Translations under genes and position numbers: made by a program
Source: Chloroherpetonaceae bacterium
GTDB taxonomy: Bacteria > Bacteroidota > Chlorobiia > Chlorobiales > Chloroherpetonaceae
DNA: 64,000 nucleotides
Direction: 5' to 3'
NCBI GenBank assembly: GCA_028277445.1
Contig: JANQGG010000054.1
Location: 124,001 to 188,000, forward strand
Shown here: positions 34,942-45,306 of the stretch, in pieces
Layout: each line of letters opens with the position of its first letter
Numbering within the stretch: position 1 is the stretch's first letter
The notes under the pieces: generated by a model
What the model was told of the DNA's origin: nothing
Databases searched by the model: none
The model's input: the letters and a program-made list of their open reading frames with translations, nothing else

Positions 34942-35691
34942 ATGGAAATTACGCTAAACGGAAAATCAGCTCTCGTAACCGGAGGCACTAGAGGTATTGG
35001 AAAAGCCATTGTGATGCTTTTGGCAAAAACCGGATGCAATGTTGCCTTTACATACAAATCCTCGGCACAAGTGGCTGAAGCGCTAAAAAAAGATATTGAA
35101 AGTTTGGGCGTAAAAGCGCTTTCTATTCAAAGTGATGCCGGGAATTTTCAGAGCGCTCAAACCACGATAAACCAAGTTGTGGAGGCATTTGGCACATTGG
35201 ATATTTTAGTGAATAATGCCGGTATTACACGCGATACATTGCTTTTAAGAATGACCGAAGAACAGTGGGATGAAGTGCTGGATAGCAATCTGAAAAGTGT
35301 ATTTAACTACACAAAAGCTGCAGCTAAGCCCATGATGCAAAAACGAGCCGGACGAATTATCAATATTAGTTCAATTGTTGGGCTGATGGGAAATGCCGGT
35401 CAGGCCAATTATGCGGCCACCAAGGCGGGTATTATTGGTTTTACAAAATCAATTGCCAAAGAATTTGCTTCCCGAAACATTTTAGTGAATGCCATTGCCC
35501 CAGGGTACATTTCAACTGAAATGACAGATAAGCTTTCTGAAGATCAATTGAAAAAAATTACCGACATTATTCCTTTAAAAAAAGCAGGCGCTGTTGAAGA
35601 TATTGCCAATGCCGTTCTGTTTTTGGCTAGTGATTTATCGGGCTATATTACCGGTGAAACTTTAAAAGTTGATGGCGGCATGGCGATGTAA
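34942..35691 (+). CDS. fabG: 3-oxoacyl-ACP reductase
   Basis: An NADPH-dependent short-chain reductase of fatty-acid elongation. The 249 residues contain the cofactor motif GGTRGIGKA, NNAGITRD and the catalytic Ser (NISSIVG), Tyr and Lys (YAATKAG). The C-terminal GYITGETLKVDGGMAM is a FabG signature. It is the fourth fatty-acid gene in the cluster. Confidence 0.95.
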   Translation: MEITLNGKSALVTGGTRGIGKAIVMLLAKTGCNVAFTYKSSAQVAEALKKDIESLGVKALSIQSDAGNFQSAQTTINQVVEAFGTLDILVNNAGITRDTLLLRMTEEQWDEVLDSNLKSVFNYTKAAAKPMMQKRAGRIINISSIVGLMGNAGQANYAATKAGIIGFTKSIAKEFASRNILVNAIAPGYISTEMTDKLSEDQLKKITDIIPLKKAGAVEDIANAVLFLASDLSGYITGETLKVDGGMAM

Positions 35692-35790
35692 GTTCAGAGT
35701 TTGGCGCTAGGCATATAGATTTGTATATTCGCTAGATTTTTTAAATTTAATTTGCTTTATAATCAAAAAACTATTTTCTGGAGGAAAAAA

Positions 35791-36033
35791 ATGAGTGCAG
35801 CGGAAATTAAAGATCAAGTTTATGATATTATTGTTTCAAAGATGGGTGTAGGGAAAGATCAAATTAAAGATGAGTCTAAATTTACTGACGATTTAGGTGC
35901 GGATTCTTTAGATACTGTGGAATTAATTATGGAATTCGAAAACAAATTCGGAATTCAGATCCCAGATGAAGAAGCTGAAAAAATAAGTACTGTTCAGGAT
36001 GCAATTAACTACATCGCAGAAAAAAAATCTTAA
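35791..36033 (+). CDS. acpP: Acyl carrier protein
   Basis: An 80-residue acidic protein; the phosphopantetheine serine is in [14 protein letters not shown] place the start at ATG 35791, preceded by GGAGG at proper spacing; the frame opens earlier at 35752, but those residues are not ACP-like. A TATAAT hexamer at 35758-35763 suggests that acpP also has its own promoter. Confidence 0.96.
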   Translation: MSAAEIKDQVYDIIVSKMGVGKDQIKDESKFTDDLGADSLDTVELIMEFENKFGIQIPDEEAEKISTVQDAINYIAEKKS

Positions 36034-36086
36034 GATTTTTCTGAATCGTTAGTCATCAATTTTGCGCTTTTTGCCAACTTCAGTTA

Positions 36087-36123
36087 AACCCAATTTTGTA
36101 AGACGGTTCTACAAAGTTGGGTT
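36087..36123 (+). terminator. Long hairpin between acpP and fabF
   Basis: AACCCAATTTTGTA and TACAAAGTTGGGTT pair over 14 bp with one wobble, around a 9-nt loop. The tail is AATTTATT, poor as a T tract, so it may be a partial terminator or a stabilising structure that lets acpP accumulate above fabF. Confidence 0.45.
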
Positions 36124-36142
36124 AATTTATTCATAAAACCAC

Positions 36143-37387
36143 ATGAAAGAAAAAAACCAACGCATTGTTGTAACCGGAATAGGAAATTTAACGCCTATCG
36201 GTTGCGGACCGGAAGATTTTTGGAACGCAATGAAGGAAGGAAAAAGTGGTAGTGCGCCTATCACCTATTTTGATCCATCCAATTTTGTTACAAAGTTTGC
36301 TTGTGAGTTAAAAGGATTTGATGTCAAGGATTACATTGATTTTAAAGCGGCTCGTCGTATGGACAGATACACCCAATATGGCGTAGCGGCAGCTGAAATG
36401 GCCATTAGAGATTCCCAATTGGATCTTAAAGAGATGGATTTAACGCGTTTCGGGGTGATTTTTGGTTCCGGCATTGGCGGTATGACAACGTACGACGATC
36501 AGTTTAGAATTTACATGGAAAACGGGCCAACGCGCATAAGCCCGTTTTTTATTCCTATGCTGATTCCTGATATAGCGGCAGGTCAGATTTCCATTCGTAA
36601 CGGATTGATGGGGCCAAACTATGCTACTGTATCGGCTTGTGCCACATCGTTACATGCCATTATAGACGCTTATATGATTTTAAAATTAGGTTTTGCTGAT
36701 TATATGGTTTGCGGCGGCGCCGAAGCGCCGATTACCCAGATGGGCATAGCTGGTTTTAATGCTTCTCGTGCAATATCTACACGAAACGATTCACCTGAGA
36801 CTGCATCAAGACCATATGATAAAGATCGAGACGGATTTGTTATGGGTGAAGGTTCAGGAGCGCTGATCCTCGAAACCCTTGCTTCTGCAGAAGCTCGTGG
36901 CGCTAAAATATATGGTGAAATTGCCGGTGTTGGATTCAGCGCCGATGCCAATCATCTAACCGCTCCTCATCCGGAAGGAAAAGGCGCTATTATCGCTATG
37001 AGTATGGCTCTGAAAGAAGCAGAAATTTCAGTGGATGAAATAGATTATGTTAATACTCACGGTACTTCAACGCCATTAGGTGATTTGGCTGAATTAAAAG
37101 CTGTAAAATCACTGCTTGGCGAGCACGTTAAAAATATTAACATCAGTTCTACAAAATCAATGATTGGGCATTTGTTAGGTGCAGCCGGAGTTGTTGAATC
37201 AGCGGCTTGTTTGCTGGCGATTCAGAATCAAATCGTACCGCCAACCATCAACATAGAGAACTTGGATCCTGAAGTAGATGTTGATGTAACGCCAAATCAA
37301 CCCAAAGCGCGCGAAATTAATTATGTGCTTAACAATGGTTTTGGGTTTGGCGGGCATAATGCAACATTGATATTCAAAAAAGTTTAA
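36143..37387 (+). CDS. fabF: 3-oxoacyl-ACP synthase II
   Basis: An elongating condensing enzyme of 414 residues. The catalytic cysteine is in [12 protein letters not shown] and the two histidines are in [11 protein letters not shown] and [14 protein letters not shown]; the C-terminal [15 protein letters not shown] is typical. It follows the acpP hairpin and precedes rnc by 41 bp, as in many bacteria. Confidence 0.96.
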   Translation: MKEKNQRIVVTGIGNLTPIGCGPEDFWNAMKEGKSGSAPITYFDPSNFVTKFACELKGFDVKDYIDFKAARRMDRYTQYGVAAAEMAIRDSQLDLKEMDLTRFGVIFGSGIGGMTTYDDQFRIYMENGPTRISPFFIPMLIPDIAAGQISIRNGLMGPNYATVSACATSLHAIIDAYMILKLGFADYMVCGGAEAPITQMGIAGFNASRAISTRNDSPETASRPYDKDRDGFVMGEGSGALILETLASAEARGAKIYGEIAGVGFSADANHLTAPHPEGKGAIIAMSMALKEAEISVDEIDYVNTHGTSTPLGDLAELKAVKSLLGEHVKNINISSTKSMIGHLLGAAGVVESAACLLAIQNQIVPPTINIENLDPEVDVDVTPNQPKAREINYVLNNGFGFGGHNATLIFKKV

Positions 37388-37428
37388 CGTGTAAGGCTTG
37401 AAGCGCGTGTTTAGAAGACCGCTTCCAT

Positions 37429-38280
37429 ATGGATAAGCTTTCAGACATATTACGAAACTACTACCTTCATATATTTAGGGCTAATGAATCAGATGGTTCT
37501 GAAGATCAAGTCCTGAAACCAGGTTCCATGTTAAGTGAAAAAACCATTGAGGAAATTGAAACCCTCATTGGTTTTTCACTTAATGAAAAAGCCCTTTATG
37601 AAATTGCCTTAACTCACCGATCGGCAATCGATCTAAATATTTACAATAAAAAGAATTTTGTTTCCAACGAACGGTTGGAGTTTTTGGGGGATGCGGTGCT
37701 CGATATGGTGGTCGCTGAAAATCTCTATCACAATTTCCCAGATTATGACGAAGGGAAATTAACCAAGTTAAGGTCGCAATTAGTCAATGCACGAACGCTG
37801 GCCACATTTGCTCGAAAAATCCATTTGGGCTCACTCTTGATTGTCAGTGATGCGGCAGAAGCCATTGGCGTCCGCGATAGTGAAACAACGCTGGCTGATG
37901 CTTTTGAAGCCTTAGTTGGCGCTATCTACCTTGATAGTAATTACGACCATGTAAAAAATTTCCTGGAGAAGCGGATTCTAGGAAACGTAAACTTTAATGA
38001 ACTTGTCAAAACGGAAAACAATTACAAGAGCGTATTACTTGAGTTTGCTCAGGCTTATCATTTAAGTATACCCTCATATAGTGTGATCGCCGAAGAAGGC
38101 CCATCACACAAAAAAGTTTTTACGGTTGCCGTGCATATTAACGGGCAATTTTTGGGTGAAGGCATTGGAAGAAGTAAAAAAGCGGCCGAGCAGTTAGCTG
38201 CGCATCAGGCCATTGAAAAATTAAAAGTGATGGATGTTGAAGAAACGCTCTTGAAACAAGCCGATAAGGACGAGCTTTAA
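37429..38280 (+). CDS. rnc: Ribonuclease III
   Basis: Cleaves double-stranded RNA in rRNA processing and mRNA turnover. The signature NERLEFLGDAVLDMVVAE carries the metal-binding acidic residues, with the second cluster in DAFEALVGAIYLD. A double-stranded RNA-binding domain ends the protein (EEGPSHKKVFTVAV, GIGRSKKAAEQLAAHQAI). The N-terminus is about 35 residues longer than in E. coli. Confidence 0.95.
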   Translation: MDKLSDILRNYYLHIFRANESDGSEDQVLKPGSMLSEKTIEEIETLIGFSLNEKALYEIALTHRSAIDLNIYNKKNFVSNERLEFLGDAVLDMVVAENLYHNFPDYDEGKLTKLRSQLVNARTLATFARKIHLGSLLIVSDAAEAIGVRDSETTLADAFEALVGAIYLDSNYDHVKNFLEKRILGNVNFNELVKTENNYKSVLLEFAQAYHLSIPSYSVIAEEGPSHKKVFTVAVHINGQFLGEGIGRSKKAAEQLAAHQAIEKLKVMDVEETLLKQADKDEL

Positions 38281-38344
38281 GCATTCACGCGATGTAGTAT
38301 TGTTAAATAAGACGTAAGGCTTTTTATAGCAACACTAATAGCAA

Positions 38345-39847
38345 ATGAACATGTTAAATCAGAGAAAATCGCAATCGACATTGATTTTTGAAAAATCGCA
38401 CCCGGGTAGAAAAGGCTATACGCTTCCAACGTGTGATGTGCCAAAGCAGACTATTTCGGAGTGCATCCCTTCGGCAATGCTCCGCAAGGAAGCCCCGCAT
38501 TTGCCGGAGATTTCGGAAAACGAGGTTCTTCGTCACTTTATACATCTCTCCACACTAAATCATCATGTGGATAAAGACATGTACCCTCTGGGCAGCTGTA
38601 CCATGAAATACAATCCTAAAATCAATGAAACGGTTGCCTCGATGAGCGGGTTCAGCAAAATTCATCCTCATCAACCGGTTGAAAGCGTGCAGGGAATTTT
38701 AAAGCTGATGTACGATTTACAGGAATGGTTGAAAGAAATCTGTGGCATGGCCGCAGTTTCACTACAACCTGCAGCGGGCGCACATGGCGAACTTACAGGG
38801 GTATTAATGATTCGTAAATATCATGAATCGAAAGGAAATCTCAGGAAAAAAGTGTTGGTTCCTGATTCGGCGCATGGTACAAATCCAGCCACAGCAGCGA
38901 TTGCAGGATATACAACCGTTGGGATTAAAACGAACGAAAATGGCCTTACCGATTTGGATGATTTAAAAGCAAACCTGGATGAAGATGTAGCCGCGTTGAT
39001 GCTTACCAATCCGAACACACTTGGCATTTTTGAATCTCAAATTCTTGAAATATCCGAAGTGTTGCATCAAAATGGCAGTTTGCTTTATATGGATGGCGCT
39101 AATATGAATGCCTTGTTGGGAATAGCCAAACCCGGCGATATGGGGTTTGATGTCGTGCACTATAACTTACATAAAACGTTTTCAACCCCTCATGGCGGCG
39201 GTGGGCCAGGTTCGGGCCCTGTTGGCGTTAGTGAGAGGTTGGTTGAATTTCTGCCATGCCCGCGTATTGAAAAACAATCTTCGCCTGTTGAACGGTATGT
39301 ATTGAACTCGTCGTATCCAAATAGCATTGGCCCGACGATGGGTTTTTATGGCAATGTTGGCATTATGGTTAGAGCTTATACCTACCTCATGATGCATGGC
39401 GCTAAAGGATTGTATGATATTTCAAAGAATGCGATTATCAATGCCAACTATTTGCTGAGTTTGTTGAAAGACCACTTTAAAATTCAGTACGAAAGTCAAG
39501 TTATGCATGAGTTCTGTTTATCAGGTGATTTGCAAAAGGCTAAAGGGGTTAAAACGCTGGATATGGCTAAACGCATGCTGGATTATGGCTTTCATGCGCC
39601 AACCATTTATTTCCCATTAATTGTTCGGGAAAGTATGATGATTGAACCGACGGAGTCCGAAACAAAAGAAACGCTTGATTCATTTGCTGAAGTAATGTTG
39701 AAAATTGCTGAAGAAATAGATCAAAATCCCGAAGTTGTTTTAAATGCGCCGCACACCACTCCGGTTAAACGCTTGGATGACGCCTATGCATCACGGAACA
39801 TTAATGTCAGGTATAAAGCGCCGGAAGTAGAAGCCCAAATGGCTTAA
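38345..39847 (+). CDS. gcvPB: Glycine dehydrogenase (decarboxylating), subunit 2
   Basis: The C-terminal half of the split glycine-cleavage P-protein. The pyridoxal-phosphate lysine lies in [20 protein letters not shown]. Other signatures are [30 protein letters not shown] and [13 protein letters not shown]. The length of 500 residues is usual. The partner subunit 1 (gcvPA) and the H and T genes are not in this window. It ends at a strong bidirectional terminator. Confidence 0.95.
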   Translation: MNMLNQRKSQSTLIFEKSHPGRKGYTLPTCDVPKQTISECIPSAMLRKEAPHLPEISENEVLRHFIHLSTLNHHVDKDMYPLGSCTMKYNPKINETVASMSGFSKIHPHQPVESVQGILKLMYDLQEWLKEICGMAAVSLQPAAGAHGELTGVLMIRKYHESKGNLRKKVLVPDSAHGTNPATAAIAGYTTVGIKTNENGLTDLDDLKANLDEDVAALMLTNPNTLGIFESQILEISEVLHQNGSLLYMDGANMNALLGIAKPGDMGFDVVHYNLHKTFSTPHGGGGPGSGPVGVSERLVEFLPCPRIEKQSSPVERYVLNSSYPNSIGPTMGFYGNVGIMVRAYTYLMMHGAKGLYDISKNAIINANYLLSLLKDHFKIQYESQVMHEFCLSGDLQKAKGVKTLDMAKRMLDYGFHAPTIYFPLIVRESMMIEPTESETKETLDSFAEVMLKIAEEIDQNPEVVLNAPHTTPVKRLDDAYASRNINVRYKAPEVEAQMA

Positions 39848-39935
39848 GGTTCCATGTAGAATTTAAATTTGGGGATAACATTCTATTGCTTATCGGTGCA
39901 AGCAATTTTTTGTAGGTATCAGTTTGCGTAAAACA

Positions 39936-39971
39936 AAAAAGGCAACTCTCGTAATGGTGAGTTGCCTTTTT
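39936..39971. terminator. Bidirectional intrinsic terminator
   Basis: AAAAAGGCAACTC and GAGTTGCCTTTTT form a perfect 13-bp stem with a 10-nt loop, A-rich on one side and T-rich on the other, between the convergent gcvPB and HNH endonuclease genes. Confidence 0.9.
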
Positions 39972-40482
39972 ATGTCATAAACAAGAATGGCTTCCACGAA
40001 TCGGACACATTGCCAACATATTGCCTCATAAACATAACATGGCTCGGCCTAATAGGTTTGCTCATTAAAGGCATTTTGGCTTGCTCCGGGGTACGGTTTG
40101 CTTTGATGTTATTGCATCGTGTGCAAGCCGTAACCAGGTTATCCCACGTATCCCCGCCACCTTGCGATTTGGGTACCACATGATCAATGGTTAAGGGTAG
40201 ATCAGTTCTTTCGCAATACTGACATTGGAAATTATCGCGTCGTAAAATATTCTTACGACTGAGCATTATACGTTTAAATGGTACAGCGACATAAAAATTC
40301 AGCCTTACTACGCTTGGCATTGGAAATTCCAAAGATACGGCACGAACGCATTGATCTTCGTGCGCCGCAACCATTTGTGCTTTCCCGGCAAATACCAACA
40401 CTATGGCCTTTTTTGCGTCGCAAATACTCATGGGTTCGTAGCTCTGATTCAGAACTAGAACTTTTGAGTTCAGTAATTTCAT
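39970..40482 (-). CDS. HNH endonuclease family protein
   Basis: A 170-residue protein of the chromosomal HNH family common in Bacteroidetes, Chlorobi and cyanobacteria. The N-terminus [23 protein letters not shown] is typical, and the C-terminal domain has the zinc/HNH module [27 protein letters not shown] and [13 protein letters not shown]. Its biological role is not known. I start at ATG 40482; the frame runs to 40527. Its stop lies inside the terminator. The 300 bp upstream, to 40784, hold no gene. Confidence 0.87.
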   Translation of the reverse strand: MKLLNSKVLVLNQSYEPMSICDAKKAIVLVFAGKAQMVAAHEDQCVRAVSLEFPMPSVVRLNFYVAVPFKRIMLSRKNILRRDNFQCQYCERTDLPLTIDHVVPKSQGGGDTWDNLVTACTRCNNIKANRTPEQAKMPLMSKPIRPSHVMFMRQYVGNVSDSWKPFLFMT

Positions 40483-40784
40483 ACGATTAAGAGTTATTTG
40501 AAATAAATCATCCGATGAAATGTTCAAAATGTAAAAAGAACAGGTAGGGCTAAGGGAAAAATAATCCCGTAATATCGATTACTTTTTCTAAAAATACAAA
40601 TTATGGACTTGCTCAATCCCTCTGCTGACCCAAATGGACAAATCAAGTATATAACACACATCTTTTCAATAAAATGTTCTTAGTTTATGTTTTCATTAAT
40701 TTTTTAAACGTTTATTGCACGTAAAAACATTCATTTAAATAGGCTCTTACTATTGATGTTAAATGCTAATGAATAATAATTGTT

Positions 40785-41336
40785 ATGAAAAGTTCAAAAG
40801 ATACAATAAACGTGAATTTACTAACGCCGGCTACTCTAAATGTGTTGTTTTTTAGTGGGCTTTGCGCCATTCTTTTTTGGGTTGTTGATAAAAGTGGTTA
40901 TGGATTCCGGATCGGTCTTATTTGGGGCGGTGTTTTTGGCGGTTTGTTTTATTGGGTTAGTCGAAAAGTGAATCAATTTGTTGGGGATGGCTCGGCTGGG
41001 TTAATCACCAATGGGTTTTCAGGCACTGTTTCAGGAACAATGGCATCATTTGCCACGCATCTTGTTTTTGGTATAAATTTACATGCATTTATCATTGGTG
41101 TTTTTGGGGATATGTCTGCCGGGGTTTCTCAAATCGCTTTTTATGTGATGGTTGAAGGCGCATTTTTGGGCGGCGGTTTTGGGGTTTTCCAATCGTTGTT
41201 TATGGGTAAATTGAATCGATTGTTGTATCATCAATTTAATAAAGGCCATGAGCAAGAACGGCCTGAGCCTAAGAAGATGTTGAAAGGCAGGGAGCTGGAA
41301 TCAAATCAAAAAAAATTTGAAAAAATTGAGTTATAA
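40785..41336 (+). CDS. Hypothetical membrane protein, 183 residues
   Basis: Four hydrophobic segments are visible (VLFFSGLCAILFWVVD, IGLIWGGVFGGLFYWVS, ITNGFSGTVSGTMASFATHLVFG, FYVMVEGAFLGGGFGVFQSLF), rich in glycine, followed by a charged tail (EQERPEPKKMLKGRELESNQ). I know no family for it. It ends at a clear terminator and is probably a single-gene unit. Confidence 0.6.
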   Translation: MKSSKDTINVNLLTPATLNVLFFSGLCAILFWVVDKSGYGFRIGLIWGGVFGGLFYWVSRKVNQFVGDGSAGLITNGFSGTVSGTMASFATHLVFGINLHAFIIGVFGDMSAGVSQIAFYVMVEGAFLGGGFGVFQSLFMGKLNRLLYHQFNKGHEQERPEPKKMLKGRELESNQKKFEKIEL

Positions 41337-41351
41337 GCAATAATAATTTGG

Positions 41352-41379
41352 AAAACCGGGATTGCCCGGTTTTTTTATT
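41352..41379 (+). terminator. Intrinsic terminator
   Basis: AAAACCGGG and CCCGGTTTT form a 9-bp stem with loop ATTG, followed by further T residues, 15 bp after the hypothetical membrane protein gene. Confidence 0.9.
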
Positions 41380-41432
41380 TATACTATAAATTTGTATGGA
41401 ATCTTACTTCTTAATCCCAAAATCAACCGTTT

Positions 41433-41930
41433 ATGGCTTCAGTGAATTCTTTTGATGTTGTATCTAAAATTAATATTCATGAGTTAGATAATGCGATAAA
41501 TCAGGCACAAAAAGAGCTTGCTCAACGTTATGATTTAAAAGGAACAAACTCGGACATTTCGTTTAATAAAACAGAAATGGAGCTTAAGTTGGAGTCGGCT
41601 GATGAATTTACGCTTAAAACCGTTTTGGATATTCTTCAGTCAAAAATGATTAAACGAGGCGTTTCGGTTAAGGCATTATCATTTGAGAAGGTTGAACCGG
41701 CTACGCATAAATCCGTTCGCCAAAAAGTAACCTTTAAGCAAGGCATTGATAAAGAAACCAGCAAAAAGATTACAAAGCACATCAAAGATTTGAAGTTAAA
41801 AGTTCAAGTGCAAGTACAAGGCGAAGAAGTCAGGGTAAGCAGCAAGTCCAAAAATGAATTGCAAGAAGTTATTGCATCGTTAAAAGCTATGGATTTGGAT
41901 TTGCCCTTACAATTTGAAAATTATCGATAA
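41433..41930 (+). CDS. yajQ: YajQ family nucleotide-binding protein
   Basis: This 165-residue protein has the YajQ hallmarks SFDVVSKINIHELDNAINQA, AQRYDLKGTNSDI, ILQSKMIKRGVSVKAL and SKSKNELQEVIASLKAMDLDLPLQFENYR-type end. Family members bind nucleotides, and some bind cyclic di-GMP; the role here is unknown. It precedes the GH3 gene by 14 bp. Confidence 0.93.
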   Translation: MASVNSFDVVSKINIHELDNAINQAQKELAQRYDLKGTNSDISFNKTEMELKLESADEFTLKTVLDILQSKMIKRGVSVKALSFEKVEPATHKSVRQKVTFKQGIDKETSKKITKHIKDLKLKVQVQVQGEEVRVSSKSKNELQEVIASLKAMDLDLPLQFENYR

Positions 41931-41944
41931 GTCTTATCATCAGT

Positions 41945-43855
41945 ATGAAGATGAAACATGGCGTGGGCATTCTTAGACTAATATTGGCTTCATGGTTAAT
42001 CGTGCAACCGCTGGAGATATTCGCCCAACTGTCGACTAAAATTGCCATCCCTCATAAAGAGCAAACGGATTCATTAATGGTCATTAAAAATGATCTCTTA
42101 AATCCCCATAGCACAAAATTTCTCTATGCCACATCTTCGAGCTGGGTAGATTCTGTTCTGAACATCATGACCTTGGAAGAAAAGGTTGGTCAGTTGCTTT
42201 TGGCCTACAGCAGTTCGTATTACAAAAGTCAGGATGATGAGACATTTCAAGAGTTATCGCGATTGATTGAACAAAACAAAATTGGCGGCATAATGTTTTC
42301 GCGTGGAAATGTATACGAAGTTGCCATGCTGGCCAATCAATTTCAATCCAAAGCTAAAATTCCTTTGTTGATGAGCGCCGATATGGAATACGGCGTGGCC
42401 ATGCGAATTCATCGAACTACAGAATTTCCTTCGAACATGGGCCTTTCGGCAACCAGGTCATCCGATTACGCCTATCGAATGGGACAAGTTATTGCAAAGG
42501 AAGCCAGAGCGTTAGGTATTCATCAAAACTATGCGCCGTCCGTTGATTTAAACAACAATCCCGACAATCCGATAATTAATACCAGAGCTTACAGTGAAGA
42601 TATCGAACTGACAAACGTGATGGCCAATGCGTTTATTAAAGGTATTCAGGATGGCGGTTTAATTGCAACGGCAAAGCATTTTCCCGGGCATGGCGATACG
42701 GACATCGATAGCCATAAAGATTTACCCATTTTGCCGTTTAAAAAATCACGTTTGGATGCTTTAGAGCTTCAGCCGTTTAAGTCGGCGGTTTCCGAAGGTA
42801 TTATGAGCGTAATGGTCGGGCATTTGGCATTGCCGAAGATTGTCAATGATGAGTCGGTGCCTGCAACCCTCTCAAAAGAAATCACCTCGAAAATTCTTCG
42901 TGAAGAAATCGGGTTTAATGGGCTCGTGGTGACCGACGCCATGACGATGAATGGCGTAAAAAAAGGATTTAGCACCGGTGAAGCCGCTATTCGGGCTGTA
43001 AATGCAGGCAATGATTTGGTCCTCATGTCGCCCGATTTAGATATTGCTCATCATGAACTTTTGCAAGCCGTAAAAACCAATAAAATATCACATGATCGAT
43101 TAGAAGAATCCGTACGCAGAATATTGATCGCAAAAGAATGGCTAAATCTGAATGAAACAAAATTTGTGAATTTAAATGAAATATCTGGCCTGGTAGGTAT
43201 TGAGAAGCATAAAGCGTTAGCCCAGGAAATTGCCGACCGTTCAATTACCTTATTGCGCAACGATGGCAAAGTATTGCCATTGGATATTAAAACCACGTGG
43301 CGTAAAAAAATGCTACATGTAACATTGCAAACGATTGAAAGTCACAGAATTGGAAATACTTTTCAAAGAGAACTCAGGAAACGATTTGTTACGGAGCATC
43401 ATCGCATCGATCCATTCAGCAATAGTCTGAATTACGAGGATGTTTATTTGGCCTCAAAAAAAGCGTCGGCCATCGTTGTAGCCTGTTTTGTTGATGTAAG
43501 GTTATGGGCCGATAATTTCGGTTTGGATGAAACCCAAACTCGATTTTTAAAAAAATTGACATTTATCGCCAAAGAGCGCAATGTTCCATTAGTACTGGTA
43601 TCGTTCGGAAGCCCGTATATTGTGATGGGGCACGATGATGTTCCGGTTTATTTATGCGCATACAGCGGTTCAACCGTTTCGCAAAATGCTGTTGCTAAGC
43701 TCTTAAAGGGTGAAATATCCCCAAAAGGATATTTGCCGATTACCATTCCGGGCGCGTTCAAATTCAATCAAGGACTTGATTTTACCAGTCCCCTGCCAAA
43801 GCCAAAAGCCTTGTTGGAACATTTTCCAAAAACACAAACGGCTGATGGTCAGTAG
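41945..43855 (+). CDS. Exported glycoside hydrolase family 3 enzyme
   Basis: A signal peptide (about residues 1-28, ending QPLEIFAQ) is followed by a GH3 barrel of the beta-N-acetylhexosaminidase type: SADMEYGVAMRI, YAPSVDLNNNPDNPIINTRAYSED, the KHFPGHGDTDIDSH loop with its acid/base histidine, and the nucleophile aspartate in VVTDAMTMNGV. A second alpha/beta domain continues to residue 636, longer than NagZ. A periplasmic role in muropeptide or glycan breakdown is inferred. It precedes bchZ by 23 bp. Confidence 0.9.
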   Translation: MKMKHGVGILRLILASWLIVQPLEIFAQLSTKIAIPHKEQTDSLMVIKNDLLNPHSTKFLYATSSSWVDSVLNIMTLEEKVGQLLLAYSSSYYKSQDDETFQELSRLIEQNKIGGIMFSRGNVYEVAMLANQFQSKAKIPLLMSADMEYGVAMRIHRTTEFPSNMGLSATRSSDYAYRMGQVIAKEARALGIHQNYAPSVDLNNNPDNPIINTRAYSEDIELTNVMANAFIKGIQDGGLIATAKHFPGHGDTDIDSHKDLPILPFKKSRLDALELQPFKSAVSEGIMSVMVGHLALPKIVNDESVPATLSKEITSKILREEIGFNGLVVTDAMTMNGVKKGFSTGEAAIRAVNAGNDLVLMSPDLDIAHHELLQAVKTNKISHDRLEESVRRILIAKEWLNLNETKFVNLNEISGLVGIEKHKALAQEIADRSITLLRNDGKVLPLDIKTTWRKKMLHVTLQTIESHRIGNTFQRELRKRFVTEHHRIDPFSNSLNYEDVYLASKKASAIVVACFVDVRLWADNFGLDETQTRFLKKLTFIAKERNVPLVLVSFGSPYIVMGHDDVPVYLCAYSGSTVSQNAVAKLLKGEISPKGYLPITIPGAFKFNQGLDFTSPLPKPKALLEHFPKTQTADGQ

Positions 43856-43878
43856 TTAATCCAATTAATTTCAAAGCG

Positions 43879-45303
43879 ATGACGACTAAAATTATTCGAG
43901 ATGAGTCTACATCCAGTGCATTTTGGGGTGCAATCAACACACTTTGCGCATTAAACGATGTACATGTGATAGCTGATGCACCAGTTGGCTGCTACAATTT
44001 AACCGGGGTGGCTGTTATTGATTATACGGACGCAATTTCGTACCTGGAAAACTTAACGCCAACCAATATTACCGAAGTTGAGGTTTCGCAAACAGGAACC
44101 TTAGAGATCACCAAATCCATCATTGAAAAACTGCAACCGACAACCAAACAGTTGATTGTTCTATCATCTGCAGAAAGTGAATTAATGGGACAATCTCACG
44201 AAGGCTTTCTAAACAAGCATTTCCCGGATGTAAAATATTTTTCATGTAATACATTAGAAGATGATGAATGGACCGGTCGCGATAAGGTTCTTGAATGGTG
44301 TTTTGATACATTTGATGACGGCCAGGAACCAAACATTGAACATCGAACCGTAAGCATTATCGGCCCAACCTACGGTTGTTTCAATTCTTATGCCGATCTG
44401 GCCGAACTAAAACGCTTGATTGAAGGCTCCGGCGGAACTCTGCAAACGGTGTTTCCTTTGGAAGCGGAGATAAACGACATTTCATCGTTAAAAAACGCCA
44501 ATGCTATTGTGGTTATGTATAAAGAGTTTGGTGATAGCCTGGCCGAAAAATTAGGACGGCCGGTATTGCACGCACCATTTGGATTGCACGAAACGGAGGC
44601 ATTTATCAAAGATTTGGGTAAGCTATTAAATACCGAGCAGCAGGCCGAATCGTTTTTAGCAAACGAAAAACAAACCACACTCAAACTTATCTGGGATGTC
44701 TGGAAAGGCCCGCAATCGGAGTGGTTCCCAACTGTTATGTTTGGCGTAGCTTCAACAAAAACTTACGTGGATGGGCTTAAACAGTGCTTGCAGGATGACT
44801 TGGGTATGTCGTGCATGTACGCATTTGATTCGCGGGAAGATGATAACCAAAATGTCAAGCAGGCTTTAACGACACAACCGCCACAGATTATGTTCGGACG
44901 GATTGTTGACAAAATTTATTTAAATGAGGCAAAAGCAAAAACACGGTTTATTCCGGCAGGTTTTCCCGGGCCGATAGTCCGAAGAGCGTTAGGTACGCCT
45001 TTTATGGGATTTAGCGGTGCGGTATACTTGGTTCAGGAAATCATCAATATCATGTATGAAACCTTGTTTACCTTTTTGCCTGCCGATGATCCGAACCGGA
45101 TGGCAAATGAAGAGCTTACCCAAACACTAAAATGGACGCCGGAAGCGCAGCGCTTGCTTCATGAAATGACAAAAAAAGCCCCGTTCATCAGTCAAATATC
45201 GTTTAGCCGAAGTTTAAAAAAACAAGTCGAACTGTTTGCTCAAAAACAAGGTCAGGATACCGTAACCGTAGATTTATTTCAGCAAGTGAAAACTAGCCAA
45301 TAA
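43879..45303 (+). CDS. bchZ: Chlorophyllide a reductase subunit Z
   Basis: A subunit of the nitrogenase-like enzyme that reduces ring B of chlorophyllide a on the way to bacteriochlorophyll a. The 474 residues match BchZ throughout as I recall the family: SAFWGAINTLCALNDVHVIA and APVGCYNLTGVAVIDYTDAI at the N-terminus (with the cluster cysteine), GPTYGCFNSYADLAELKRLIE, VWDVWKG, GVASTKTYVDGLKQCL, GFPGPIVRRALGTPFMGFSGAVYL, and the C-terminal WTPEAQRLLHEM. The partner genes bchX and bchY are not in the window. It lies in a run with the GH3 and AsnB-like genes. Confidence 0.92.
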   Translation: MTTKIIRDESTSSAFWGAINTLCALNDVHVIADAPVGCYNLTGVAVIDYTDAISYLENLTPTNITEVEVSQTGTLEITKSIIEKLQPTTKQLIVLSSAESELMGQSHEGFLNKHFPDVKYFSCNTLEDDEWTGRDKVLEWCFDTFDDGQEPNIEHRTVSIIGPTYGCFNSYADLAELKRLIEGSGGTLQTVFPLEAEINDISSLKNANAIVVMYKEFGDSLAEKLGRPVLHAPFGLHETEAFIKDLGKLLNTEQQAESFLANEKQTTLKLIWDVWKGPQSEWFPTVMFGVASTKTYVDGLKQCLQDDLGMSCMYAFDSREDDNQNVKQALTTQPPQIMFGRIVDKIYLNEAKAKTRFIPAGFPGPIVRRALGTPFMGFSGAVYLVQEIINIMYETLFTFLPADDPNRMANEELTQTLKWTPEAQRLLHEMTKKAPFISQISFSRSLKKQVELFAQKQGQDTVTVDLFQQVKTSQ

Positions 45304-45306
45304 GCT

